A stretch of DNA of 64,000 nt. It comes from Desulfovibrio sp. MES5 (GTDB taxonomy: Bacteria > Desulfobacterota > Desulfovibrionia > Desulfovibrionales > Desulfovibrionaceae). The position numbers and the translations under genes were made by a program. The notes beneath the pieces were generated by a model, which worked only from the letters and a program-made list of their open reading frames with translations, was not told where the DNA came from and did no database searches. Location of the stretch: positions 1 through 64,000 of the forward strand of contig NZ_MJUZ01000005.1 in NCBI RefSeq assembly GCF_002237645.1, written 5' to 3'. Positions 42,830 through 51,151 of the stretch are shown piece by piece. The stretch's first letter is position 1. Every line of letters starts with the position of its first letter.

Positions 42830-42858
42830 TCATTACGTTAGCGCTGTTTTTCTGTCAA
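42830..42858 (-). promoter_or_regulatory. Probable promoter of hup
   Basis: On the minus strand a perfect TTGACA, a 17-nt spacer and TAATGA. The weak -10 lowers confidence. The leader to the hup start would be about 190 nt. I see nothing else in the 354-base gap between hup and murI. Confidence 0.4.
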
Positions 42859-42990
42859 CGAAAAAGCGAGAAATGCGCGCCGTTCAAGCTTTTTGGCTCG
42901 CGCGGCAAAAAAATATTCGCTTCAGCGGGGCTGTGCGCCCGGGTATGGTTACTGTTAGTAGGATGAAATATTTGAAAATAAAATTACAGC

Positions 42991-43869
42991 CTACAGGTCC
43001 ACCAGTGTGACTTCGTCTTCTGTCATGTCGCGGCCCAAAAACAGGCTGCCCGTGCGGATAAAACGGGTTACGTGGTCTGTGGTCAGAAAGCGGCTTTCAC
43101 CCTGACGCTTTCCTGCGGCGTCGCTGGCAGCGGCTGCCCTGTCCGGGTGCAGCAGGTGCAGAGTGTTCAGCTCTTGCGCCACAAATTCCGCTGTGGTGGC
43201 GGCGGAGTCCACAATATGCACGTCCGGCCCCACGACCTGACGCAGTGCGTCCTGAAGCAGGGGGTAGTGCGTGCAGCCGAGCACCAGAGTGTCGGGCAGA
43301 AGCGCGGCGTCATCGGCGGCCTTATTATCCGGCGCATCAAAAAGCCCTTCAAGGTAGCGGCGGATGATGCCTTCAACCAGGGGGCCGTTCATCCAGCCCT
43401 CTTCAGCCAGCGAGACAAAAAGATTGCATGCGCGCGTCAGCACCACGGCATCGGGCCGGATGCGCGCAATGGCCTGCTGGTAAGCGCCGCCGTTGATGGT
43501 GGCCTCCGTGGCCAGCACCACGATGCGTCCATTGCGGCTGGCCTCTGCCGCTGCCTGAGATCCTGGTTCCACCACGCCCAGAACGGGCAGGGGGGCAAAA
43601 TGCTCACGCAAAGCGGGCAGGGCAGCCGCTGTGGCCGTGTTGCAGGCGACCACCAGCATCTTGACGCCCATGTCCACCAGCTTTTGCGCGGCGCTGAGCG
43701 TATAACGGATGATGGTGTCACGACCCTTTGTGCCGTAGGGCAGCCGGGCTGTATCGCCGAGGTAGAGCAGATCTTCGCCGGGCAGGCGCTTGGCCAGAGC
43801 CTTGAAAACAGTAAGACCGCCCATGCCGGAGTCAAAAAGTCCAATGGGCAGCCGGGAATTCGAATTCAT
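42991..43869 (-). CDS. murI: Glutamate racemase
   Basis: 292 residues, with AAGGAT upstream of the ATG. MurI makes D-glutamate for peptidoglycan in the cytoplasm. The start IGLFDSGMGGLTV and DTARLPYG bind substrate; the two catalytic cysteines lie in ACNTATAAAL and LGCTHYPLL. The enzyme is slightly longer than usual because of a C-terminal insertion (PDRAAAASDAAGKRQGESR). It starts 45 nt after the end of the TauE/SafE exporter gene on the same strand, so the two may be cotranscribed, without a functional link. Confidence 0.95.
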   Translation of the reverse strand: MNSNSRLPIGLFDSGMGGLTVFKALAKRLPGEDLLYLGDTARLPYGTKGRDTIIRYTLSAAQKLVDMGVKMLVVACNTATAAALPALREHFAPLPVLGVVEPGSQAAAEASRNGRIVVLATEATINGGAYQQAIARIRPDAVVLTRACNLFVSLAEEGWMNGPLVEGIIRRYLEGLFDAPDNKAADDAALLPDTLVLGCTHYPLLQDALRQVVGPDVHIVDSAATTAEFVAQELNTLHLLHPDRAAAASDAAGKRQGESRFLTTDHVTRFIRTGSLFLGRDMTEDEVTLVDL

Positions 43870-43914
43870 GCCGTATCCTTTGAATGGGCCGCCCCAGACA
43901 AAGGCAGGCGACCG

Positions 43915-44838
43915 TTAGAAACTTTGGCCCAAATACCGTATGGCTGTAAAGAGCAAAATGGCCGCCAGAAGGCATTTCAGCAAAGTGGCGGGCACGTATT
44001 TCTGGCAGCGTGCGCCAAGATACATGCCGCACATGCCGCCCAGCCCCACCAGCAGGCCCATGCGCCAGTCGGGCGCGACGGCCATGTCCGGATAAAAGGG
44101 GGCCAGCAGAAAGTAAAAGCTCACCCCTGCCACTGATGTGAGGAAAGTGGCAAAAAGTGTTGCTCCGGCCACGGCATAAACCGGAAGCGCAAAAAAGGAA
44201 ACCAGAAAAGGCGCCATGATCGCGCCGCCGCCAATGCCGTATATGCCGCCCACAAGGCCGACGACAAGGCTGAGCAGGGCCAGTTTGCGGGTGGAAACGG
44301 TATGGTTTTTTCCCTGAAAAACAAAAACAAGAGAGCGGCTGTTCCACTCCAGCACGGCGCAGCGGTCTGTGACAGGCTGCCGACCTGCGGCATTTATTGC
44401 TGCCGAGCCGCCCGCCCGCATATTTTCCGTCTTGTTGCGCCGGGCCTTCCAGGTGGTAACGGCCATGCGCCCGCCGACGTACAGCAGCACCAGCCCGGCG
44501 AATATCTTGAATTTTGCCGGGTCTGGCAACCAGTTGATGCGTATGAGCGCCCCGAGAAAAACCCCCGGCAAGGTTCCGGCGGCCACGGTGAGGGTCAATG
44601 GCCAGACAAGCCTGCCTTCACGCCAGTAACGCCAGACGCCGGGCGGACAGGCCAGCACGTTGAAAAACTGGTTGGTGGCGCTGACGCTGGGGTTCACATA
44701 CCCAAGCACGCTCATATGAAAAGGGAGTAAAAGAAACGCGCCCGAGATGCCGCCCATGGACGTAAAAAAGGATATGCCCAGGGCCACGCCAAAGGGCAGC
44801 AGCGGGTGGCATTCAATGCCGGCAGTGGGAAAATACAT
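43915..44838 (-). CDS. TauE/SafE-family membrane exporter
   Basis: 307 residues with about eight membrane helices in two halves. Family markers are FGVALGISFFTSMGGISGAF in the first half and LSLVVGLVGGIYGIGGGAIM in the second, the repeated G-rich motif of TauE/SafE (DUF81) carriers. A charged cytoplasmic loop (about 138-180) separates the halves. Members export sulfite, sulfoacetate or other organosulfur anions, which suits a sulfate reducer, but the substrate is not shown. The start has only a G-rich stretch upstream. Confidence 0.85.
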   Translation of the reverse strand: MYFPTAGIECHPLLPFGVALGISFFTSMGGISGAFLLLPFHMSVLGYVNPSVSATNQFFNVLACPPGVWRYWREGRLVWPLTLTVAAGTLPGVFLGALIRINWLPDPAKFKIFAGLVLLYVGGRMAVTTWKARRNKTENMRAGGSAAINAAGRQPVTDRCAVLEWNSRSLVFVFQGKNHTVSTRKLALLSLVVGLVGGIYGIGGGAIMAPFLVSFFALPVYAVAGATLFATFLTSVAGVSFYFLLAPFYPDMAVAPDWRMGLLVGLGGMCGMYLGARCQKYVPATLLKCLLAAILLFTAIRYLGQSF

Positions 44839-45059
44839 GGCGGCCCCCGGGTTTTGTCAAAATCAAATTATAAAAACTTTTTAAAAACAGTATAATAGCT
44901 ATAGTCTTCTTCACGGTTTTTATAATAAGCGTGATTTTAATTCTTGTCACTAGGGCGTGTGCATGTTGAGGCGGCGTGTTGTTTGAAAGGCTGTTTTTGC
45001 TGCCCGCAGCTCCAGGTCAGAACGCCGTAAACTTGTTGGATTATCCCTGGATAAAAATT

Positions 45060-45217
45060 TTAGGGAAGCACTAATTAAAGAGCCTCATGGAAACGTGCAG
45101 TTATTTCGTTTGGCAAGGCGCAATTTTTTTTGAAGCAGGAGTGGGGCTCTTCCGTCCTTGACTGCTTCAAAAAAAGTGAAGCAACGCCGCCAACCGGAAT
45201 AAATCAGCGTTTCCTTA
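45060..45217. mobile_element. MITE-like element, copy 2
   Basis: About 158 bp, inverse orientation to the copy at 27316-27474 and near-identical by eye along the whole length. Ends TTAGGGAAGCACTAATTAA and TTCCTTA with AATAAATCAG just inside form the terminal inverted repeats. The internal hairpin ends TTTTTTTGAAGCAG / CTGCTTCAAAAAAA. Family A repeat copy 4 abuts its right end. The 220 bases to its left (44839-45059) hold no gene that I can see. Confidence 0.75.
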
Positions 45218-45269
45218 GGGGATGGGGACGTGGAGTAGGCGACCCTTTTTTAAAAGGGTCTTTCCCCAC
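45218..45269. repeat. Dispersed palindromic repeat, family A, copy 4 (degenerate)
   Basis: GGGGATGGGGAC tail and a decayed palindrome (GTGGAGTAGGCGACCCTTTT / AAAAGGGTCTTTCCCCAC). It abuts the MITE-like element and lies upstream of hisH, unlike the other copies, which follow genes. Confidence 0.65.
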
Positions 45270-45413
45270 AAAGTATTGCAACGCGATCCCTCGCCTTCAG
45301 GGTCGGCGGCGGCGCGTTGCCTGTCGCCCTGCAAAAATGTATGCTTTCGCCTTCTCCGCGCACAAGGCAGTCAGGGCTTTGGCCCGGGCTGCGCAACACA
45401 GTAAGGAAGCACC

Positions 45414-46064
45414 ATGCTGGCCATTCTGGATTACAAGGCGGGCAATCAGACGAGCGTGCGCCGCGCTCTGGAACACCTGGGCATACCCTGCGCCATAACG
45501 GCAGACCCCGCAACGCTCGAAAGTGCCGGGGGAGTCATTTTTCCTGGCGTGGGAGCCGCAGGGCAGGCCATGGGCGCGCTGGCGGAATCGGGCATGGACG
45601 AAGCCCTGCGGCAGGTGGTGCGCAGGGGGCAGCCCCTGCTCGGCATATGCCTTGGCTGTCAGATATTGCTGCAACGCAGTGAAGAGAATGACACCACGAC
45701 CCTTGGCATCGTACCCGGCATCAGCCGCCTTTTTGAAGACGGCATGCTTCAGGAGGACGGCGCCCCTGCGCCAGTGCCCCACATGGGTTGGAACAGTCTT
45801 GAGGCCGTAGCGCCCTGCGTTCTGCTTGAAGGCATAGAGCCCATGGCGGAGTATTACTTTGTGCACAGCTATTATGTGGAGCCCGATCCTTCGCTGGTGC
45901 TGGCCACCACCACCTACGGGCGCACCTTCTGCTCGCTTTACGGGCGCGAGGGCCTCTGGGCCGCCCAGTTTCATCCGGAAAAAAGCGGACGGCCCGGCCT
46001 GAACCTGCTGCGCAATTATTACAAATACTGCCAGAATTCGCGGGAGGCGCGCCATGCTCAGTAA
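45414..46064 (+). CDS. hisH: Imidazole glycerol phosphate synthase, glutaminase subunit
   Basis: 216 residues, AAGGAAG upstream of the ATG. HisH releases ammonia from glutamine and channels it to HisF in histidine synthesis. The class I amidotransferase triad is visible: the nucleophile Cys in GICLGCQIL, and His and Glu in AAQFHPEKS. The substrate pocket motif PHMGWNSLE is also present. The stop overlaps the hisF start by 11 nt, so both subunits are made together. No other his genes are in the window. Confidence 0.94.
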   Translation: MLAILDYKAGNQTSVRRALEHLGIPCAITADPATLESAGGVIFPGVGAAGQAMGALAESGMDEALRQVVRRGQPLLGICLGCQILLQRSEENDTTTLGIVPGISRLFEDGMLQEDGAPAPVPHMGWNSLEAVAPCVLLEGIEPMAEYYFVHSYYVEPDPSLVLATTTYGRTFCSLYGREGLWAAQFHPEKSGRPGLNLLRNYYKYCQNSREARHAQ

Positions 46065-46833
46065 ACGGGTAATACCCTGCCTGGACGTGCGTAATGGGCG
46101 TCTGACCAAGGGCGTCAAATTTGTGGGCAACGAGGATATCGGCGACCCGGTGGAAAGCGCGCGCCGGTACTATGAAGAAGGCGCGGACGAAATCGTTTTT
46201 TACGACATTACGGCTTCGGCCGAGGCGCGGGGCATTTTTCTGGATGTGGTGGAGCGCGTCGCGGAACAGATTTTCATTCCCTTTGCCGTGGGCGGCGGCA
46301 TTTCCAGCGTGACCGACATGCGCGCCGTGCTGCTGGCCGGGGCGGAGAAGGTCTCCATAAATTCGGCGGCGGTCAAGGATCCCCACCTCATCAGTCAGGG
46401 GGCTGACGCCTTTGGCTCGCAGGCCATAACAGTGGGCATGGACGTGCTGGCCGTGCCCGTGAGCCCAGAGATTCCATCCGGGTATGAAATTGTCATCCAC
46501 GGCGGTCGCAAGCGTATGGGGCTGGACGCCATTGCCTGGGCGCGCCGCTGTCAGGAACTGGGCGCAGGCGAACTGTGCGTCAACTCCATCGACGCGGACG
46601 GCACCAAGGACGGCTACGAACTCAAACTGACCCGCGCCATTGTGGATGCCGTGTCTCTGCCCGTCATCGCGTCGGGCGGGGCGGGCGAACCGCGTCACAT
46701 GCTGGAAGCCGTGACCACGGGCGGGGCTTCGGCGGCCCTCATTGCCTCCATCGTGCACTACGGGCAGTACAGCATCCGTGAGTGCAAGGAATACATGGCC
46801 GCGCACGGGGCCAAGATGCGCCTGACCTGGTAG
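46054..46833 (+). CDS. hisF: Imidazole glycerol phosphate synthase, cyclase subunit
   Basis: 259 residues, a TIM-barrel cyclase. Catalytic Asp residues lie in [15 protein letters not shown] and in [11 protein letters not shown]; phosphate-binding loops are [18 protein letters not shown] and [10 protein letters not shown]. It forms IGP and AICAR from PRFAR using ammonia from HisH. Around residues 130-150 ([20 protein letters not shown]) the sequence departs slightly from the usual form. It overlaps hisH and is followed after 136 nt by larE on the same strand. Confidence 0.94.
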   Translation: MLSKRVIPCLDVRNGRLTKGVKFVGNEDIGDPVESARRYYEEGADEIVFYDITASAEARGIFLDVVERVAEQIFIPFAVGGGISSVTDMRAVLLAGAEKVSINSAAVKDPHLISQGADAFGSQAITVGMDVLAVPVSPEIPSGYEIVIHGGRKRMGLDAIAWARRCQELGAGELCVNSIDADGTKDGYELKLTRAIVDAVSLPVIASGGAGEPRHMLEAVTTGGASAALIASIVHYGQYSIRECKEYMAAHGAKMRLTW

Positions 46834-46969
46834 GCCGGGCAGCGGAAAGGGTTTTGGATGGGGGCCAAGAGGCCCCCACCCCGCTTTTATGGCGCTGTTG
46901 CGCCGCGTGCACCCCGCCCGCCCTCCATTCAAGAGCGCCAGGGGCACGTCAGAGGAGCGTCAGCACCAC

Positions 46970-48016
46970 ATGATCCACAAGCACCACGTCATAAACGCCC
47001 ACAGCGGGCCAGCCGCCAATGCGGCGGAAAACGCCCCAGCAGCCGGACTCACGGACGCGGCGCAGGCCAAAGGCCTGCCCCAGGCTCAAGCTCTGCCCCA
47101 GGCGCTGGCGCGGCTGCTGCGGGCCATGCCGCCGCTGGTGGTGGCCTTTTCCGGCGGCATAGACAGCCGCTTTCTCAGCCATGCGGCCTTGCTGAGCGGT
47201 TGCGACGTGCTGGCAGTGCACGCGCGCGGCCCGCACATCCCGGCTGGAGAAAGCGCCCACGCGCTCGCCTGGGCCAAAGGGCGCGGCCTGCCCCTGCTTG
47301 TGGTGGATTTTGACCCGCTGTCCCTGCCGGAGGTGTCGACCAACAGCCGCCAGCGCTGCTATGCCTGCAAAACGGGCCTGCTGGCGGCCATCGGGTCGGC
47401 GCTGGCGCAGGCCGGACAGCAGGGGCGCGTTCTTTGCGACGGCAGCAATGCTGACGACCTTGTGGCGTTCCGGCCCGGCCTGCGCGCTTTGCAGGAAGCG
47501 GGTGTGGTTTCGCCCCTTGCGGAATCGGGCATGGACAAGGCCGCCATCCGCGCGGCGGCGCGGGCCACGGGGCTGGATGATCCCGATCAGCGCGCGCGGC
47601 CCTGTCTGCTTACCCGGCTGGCCTACGGTCTTGAGCCGGATGCGGACGTGCTGGCGCGTCTGGCCGCTGCCGAAGAAGCGCTGGCAGGGCTGGAAGCCTC
47701 GCATGTTTCTGAAAACTCCTCCGCCGCAACGGCGACAGGCGTGGTTGAGAAGCCCGGCGCGGCATGCGCGGCCTGCGGGGCACACGGGGAAAACGTCGTG
47801 GGCCAGGGGGCTGACGCTGAAAAAACTGTTCCGCCTCTGGGCGACCTGCGCCTGCGGCTTACGCCAGCCCCGGTGCTTCAGGTGGAGACGCTGCCCCCAG
47901 AGCTTGCGGAAAGGGTGAAAGAGATTCTTGTCCAGCACGGGTTTACTGGTTGTGAACTGCGCGTGGGGCAAGGCATCAGCGGTTTTTATGACAGGCAGGC
48001 CCCCACTCAGGACTGA
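46970..48016 (+). CDS. larE: LarE-type ATP-dependent sulfur transferase
   Basis: 348 residues from the ATG at 46970; GGAG lies about 15 nt upstream, so the exact start is not certain. The PP-loop SGGIDSRFL, QRCYACKTGL with the Cys that donates sulfur in LarE, LCDGSNADD, SPLAESGMDKAAIR and RPCLLTRL are diagnostic. LarE converts two carboxylates of the lactate racemase cofactor (nickel-pincer nucleotide) to thiocarboxylates. The partners larB and larC are not in the window. A variable insert (about 240-290, with a C-x-x-C) precedes the C-terminal domain. Confidence 0.85.
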   Translation: MIHKHHVINAHSGPAANAAENAPAAGLTDAAQAKGLPQAQALPQALARLLRAMPPLVVAFSGGIDSRFLSHAALLSGCDVLAVHARGPHIPAGESAHALAWAKGRGLPLLVVDFDPLSLPEVSTNSRQRCYACKTGLLAAIGSALAQAGQQGRVLCDGSNADDLVAFRPGLRALQEAGVVSPLAESGMDKAAIRAAARATGLDDPDQRARPCLLTRLAYGLEPDADVLARLAAAEEALAGLEASHVSENSSAATATGVVEKPGAACAACGAHGENVVGQGADAEKTVPPLGDLRLRLTPAPVLQVETLPPELAERVKEILVQHGFTGCELRVGQGISGFYDRQAPTQD

Positions 48017-48243
48017 GCGTAAGCTGCCGACGCTTAAGCCGCGTTACGCTTGGCGCGGGGCATAACGCGGCGCGGAACCTGTTTTTTCTTGCCCTGGCGC
48101 GTCGCCAAAAATGGAAGACATAGGCCGTCGCCATGTGCAAAAGCGCGCCTGCCGCGCATTCCAGCCATATTGGGCTGGACTTTGTAAAAGAAAGAGCCTA
48201 TGAATACCGACTTATATCAATGGGGCTCACCCCGGAGGAAAAC

Positions 48244-48348
48244 ATGGCTCACAAAAAGATCGAACGTAAGAAAGAACTGGCCCGTCGCCGTCATCGTCGC
48301 GCTCAGCGCCTGAAGCAGCGCGTGCGTGAAGCCAAGGCTGCTGCCTAG
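48244..48348 (+). CDS. 34-residue highly basic microprotein
   Basis: The frame MAHKKIERKKELARRRHRRA, then QRLKQRVREAKAAA has a strong GGAGGAAA ribosome binding site 4-5 nt before the ATG. More than 40 percent of residues are Lys, Arg or His, and one amphipathic helix is likely. Such composition points to binding of RNA, the ribosome or DNA. Longer in-frame starts upstream lack a ribosome binding site. It stands alone with spacers on both sides, which suggests its own promoter. The function is unknown. Confidence 0.65.
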   Translation: MAHKKIERKKELARRRHRRAQRLKQRVREAKAAA

Positions 48349-48388
48349 GCTCAGGTTTTTGATGAGGCCCGCAGGGCCGTGTCGCTTT

Positions 48389-48415
48389 AGAGCATTTTCA
48401 CGTTGAAACTGCTCT
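48389..48415. repeat. AGAGCATTT-type dyad
   Basis: AGAGCATTTTCA and TGAAACTGCTCT around CGT, one mismatch. It lies 40 nt after the microprotein stop. Related dyads occur at 32017 and 55599, and the left half alone recurs at 11971, 56514 and 58275. Confidence 0.5.
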
Positions 48416-48747
48416 GGCGGCTGCGTGAGCAGGCGCTCGCCGTGAAGACGCGGGCGCGGTTCATCCGCGCTGGCAAGCGTCATAACTGGCGTGTCGTATC
48501 CTTTGGGAATGTATGTTCTCAAGGGTGCTCTGCCCAAGAGGGGGCTGCATCGGCAGCAGCCCTCTTGTGTCATGTGCAAGTTTAAGCAGGTTGTGGCGTT
48601 TGAGTTTTTTGCGCGCATTTCCTGTCGCCGGATGGGGCTTTACGCCCCGCGCGGCGGAGCTTGAGCATTTGACGGGCGGCGTACAGACCCAAGTCTGTGG
48701 CGGCGCGGTCGTAACAACACAGTGTTTAGCCGTCTTTTAGCGTAATC
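48416..48747. other. Intergenic region before fmdB
   Basis: About 330 bases without a credible gene. It holds a stable hairpin at 48535-48567 (CAAGAGGG / CCCTCTTG with inner GCTGC / GCAGC) without a T-run. The first bases resemble 15427-15470. Confidence 0.4.
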
Positions 48748-49167
48748 ATGCCTATTTACGAATATCAGTGTCCCCAGTGTCAGCACCGCTTTGAGGAATG
48801 GGTAAAAAGCCCCTCCGACCAGGGCGAGGAGCCTTGCCCCAAATGTGGCACGGCCTCGCCGCGCATCATGTCGCAGACCTCGTTTGTCCTCAAGGGCGGC
48901 GGCTGGTATGTTGACGATTATGGCTACCGCAAAGGCATAAAGGACGAAGGCGCGTCTTCGGCGTCTTCCACCTCTGAAGCGTCTTCGCCGTCCGGCGCGG
49001 GAGAGGCTTCACCTGCGCCAGCAAGCGGCGGCGAGAAGGCTGGCGGCAGCGCCGCGCCTTCTCCTGCGGCAAAAGCGCCTGCTGCCGCTCCGGCCCCCAC
49101 GTCAGCCCCCAAGCCAGCCCCTACAACCGCGGCCCCCAAGGCCAGCGCCGCCAAACCGGCTTCATGA
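48748..49167 (+). CDS. FmdB-family zinc-ribbon protein
   Basis: 139 residues. The N-terminal 45 form the FmdB putative regulatory domain: MPIYEYQCPQCQHRFEEWV and CPKCGTASPRIMSQTSFVLK, with two CxxC pairs binding zinc. The rest is an Ala/Pro/Ser-rich low-complexity tail (about 70-139), longer than in most members. The family was named from a methanol dehydrogenase and amidase context, but its role is unclear. purB starts 7 nt after the stop, so it leads an operon with purB and pyrE. Confidence 0.85.
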   Translation: MPIYEYQCPQCQHRFEEWVKSPSDQGEEPCPKCGTASPRIMSQTSFVLKGGGWYVDDYGYRKGIKDEGASSASSTSEASSPSGAGEASPAPASGGEKAGGSAAPSPAAKAPAAAPAPTSAPKPAPTTAAPKASAAKPAS

Positions 49168-49174
49168 GGCAGTC

Positions 49175-50485
49175 ATGATCGAACGCTACTCCCGGCCCGA
49201 AATGGGCACTATCTGGACGTTGAAAAACCGTTATCAGGCATGGCTTGACGTTGAAGTGGCCGTGTGCCGGGCCTGGAGCGAAATGGGCCGCATCCCGGCC
49301 GAGGCCGTGGAAAACATCAGCGCCAAGGCCTCCATCGACGTTGACCGCATTCTTGAAATTGAAGAAGTGACCCGGCACGACGTCATTGCCTTTCTGACCT
49401 CGCTTGAAGAAAAAGTGGGGCCGGACGCCCGGTATATCCATCTCGGCTGCACGTCGTCCGATATTGTGGATACGGCCAACGCCCTCTTGCTGGTGCAGGC
49501 GGGCGAGCTTATCCTTCAGGATATACGCGCGCTTTTACAAAGCATTGAAACCCTGGCCCGCCGTCACAAGGGGCAGCTGTGCATGGGCCGCACCCACGGC
49601 ATCCATGCCGAGCCCACCAGCTTCGGCCTCAAGATGGCCGGGTTTTACGCCGAATTTTCGCGCCATCTGGAGCGTGTGCAGGCCGGACTCGAAAGCGTGC
49701 GGGTCGGCAAGATTTCCGGCGCGGTGGGCACCTACGCCTTTCTGTCGCCCGAACTGGAGCAGCGCGCCCTGGCCCACCTCGGCCTTGGGGTTGACCCGCA
49801 CTCCACCCAGATCATCCAGCGCGACCGCTACGCGCACTTCTTTACCTCGCTGGCCATTCTTGGCGGCGGCATAGAGCGCCTTTGCGTTGAACTGCGCCAC
49901 CTGCAGCGCACCGAAGTGCTGGAAGTGGAAGAGGGCTTTGCCAAGGGGCAAAAAGGGTCTTCGGCCATGCCGCACAAAAAGAATCCCATTTCCGCCGAGA
50001 ACATGACCGGGCTTTCAAGGCTTTTGCGCACCAACGCCCTGGCCTCCCTCGAAAACCAGGCCCTCTGGCATGAGCGGGACATCAGCCACTCTTCGGTGGA
50101 GCGCGTGATCATGCCCGACTCCACCATCCTGGCGGACTATATTCTCACCCGCCTTACCCGCCTTCTGGACGGGCTGGTGGTCAAGCCCGAGCGCATGCGC
50201 GAAAATATGGACCGTTCTTTTGGCCTGTATTTTTCACAGCGCGTGCTCACGGCCCTTATCGCCACCGGCATGCCGCGCCAGCAGGCCTATGAGGCCGTGC
50301 AGCGTCTGGCCATGCAAAGCTGGGAAACCCGCGTGGCCTTTCCCGAGCTTGTGCGGGCCGACGCAGACATGCGCACCCGCCTTGGCGAGGCCGCGCTCGA
50401 TGAGCTTTTTGATCCATCCTACTATCTGCAGCACGAGGACGAGATTTTCGCCCGCGTGTTCGACAGCAAACCCGTATTGAGCTAG
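49175..50485 (+). CDS. purB: Adenylosuccinate lyase
   Basis: 436 residues. PurB acts twice in purine synthesis, splitting SAICAR and adenylosuccinate to release fumarate. Visible are MIERYSRPEMGTIW at the start, GCTSSDIVDTANALL, GRTHGIHAEPTSFG with the catalytic His, and the fumarase-superfamily signature GSSAMPHKKNPISAEN. Length and order match the bacterial short form. It sits between fmdB (7-nt gap) and pyrE (8-nt gap), joining purine and pyrimidine synthesis in one run. Confidence 0.96.
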   Translation: MIERYSRPEMGTIWTLKNRYQAWLDVEVAVCRAWSEMGRIPAEAVENISAKASIDVDRILEIEEVTRHDVIAFLTSLEEKVGPDARYIHLGCTSSDIVDTANALLLVQAGELILQDIRALLQSIETLARRHKGQLCMGRTHGIHAEPTSFGLKMAGFYAEFSRHLERVQAGLESVRVGKISGAVGTYAFLSPELEQRALAHLGLGVDPHSTQIIQRDRYAHFFTSLAILGGGIERLCVELRHLQRTEVLEVEEGFAKGQKGSSAMPHKKNPISAENMTGLSRLLRTNALASLENQALWHERDISHSSVERVIMPDSTILADYILTRLTRLLDGLVVKPERMRENMDRSFGLYFSQRVLTALIATGMPRQQAYEAVQRLAMQSWETRVAFPELVRADADMRTRLGEAALDELFDPSYYLQHEDEIFARVFDSKPVLS

Positions 50486-50493
50486 CCGAGGTC

Positions 50494-51075
50494 ATGATGC
50501 GCGCCGGTCAAGAACAGATGATGGAACTCAAGCGCCGTCTGGCGCGGCTGCTGGTGGAAAAATCTTATCGCGAAGGCGATTTTGTGCTGGCTTCGGGTCG
50601 CCGAAGCGACTATTATTTTGACTGTCGTGTCACGGCATTGCATTCCGAGGGCTCCTGGCTCATCGGCAACCTGTTCGATGATATGCTCAAAGACCTTGAT
50701 ATCAAGGGCGTGGGCGGCATGACCCTTGGGGCGGACCCGCTGGTTTCGGCCACAACGGTCATTTCGCACGAACAGGGACGGCCACTGCATGGCCTGCTGG
50801 TGCGCAAAGAGGCCAAAGGCCACGGCACCGGACAGTATGTTGAGGGACTTGGCAATTTTAACGCTGGCGACCGTGTCGCCATGCTTGAAGATGTGGTCAC
50901 CACGGGCGGTTCGCTGCTCAATGCCTGCCACAGGGTAACAGACGCGGGGCTGAATATCGTCGCCGTGTGCACAATCCTGGACAGGGAAGAAGGTGGCCGC
51001 GAAAAGCTCCGTGAGGCGGGATATGAACTGCTTGCCCTCTTCACCCGCGCGGAACTGGTGGCCCTTGCGCGCTGA
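50494..51075 (+). CDS. pyrE: Orotate phosphoribosyltransferase
   Basis: 193 residues. PyrE joins orotate and PRPP to give OMP. The PRPP-binding motif is VAMLEDVVTTGGSLLNA, and LLVRKEAKGHGTGQYVEG is the catalytic flexible loop with its Lys-Glu-x-Lys and His. Two ATG codons in tandem (50494, 50497) follow GAGG closely; the second is perhaps better spaced. An Asp-to-Gly change (KGHGTG instead of KDHGTG) in the loop is notable but probably tolerated. It follows purB after 8 nt. Confidence 0.93.
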   Translation: MMRAGQEQMMELKRRLARLLVEKSYREGDFVLASGRRSDYYFDCRVTALHSEGSWLIGNLFDDMLKDLDIKGVGGMTLGADPLVSATTVISHEQGRPLHGLLVRKEAKGHGTGQYVEGLGNFNAGDRVAMLEDVVTTGGSLLNACHRVTDAGLNIVAVCTILDREEGGREKLREAGYELLALFTRAELVALAR

Positions 51076-51151
51076 GCCTGCCAGCCCTGTGGGCAGGGGC
51101 GCGGCCAGACGGGCCGCGTTCCGGCATTTGCGCATAGCCTCTCTTTTTGCC

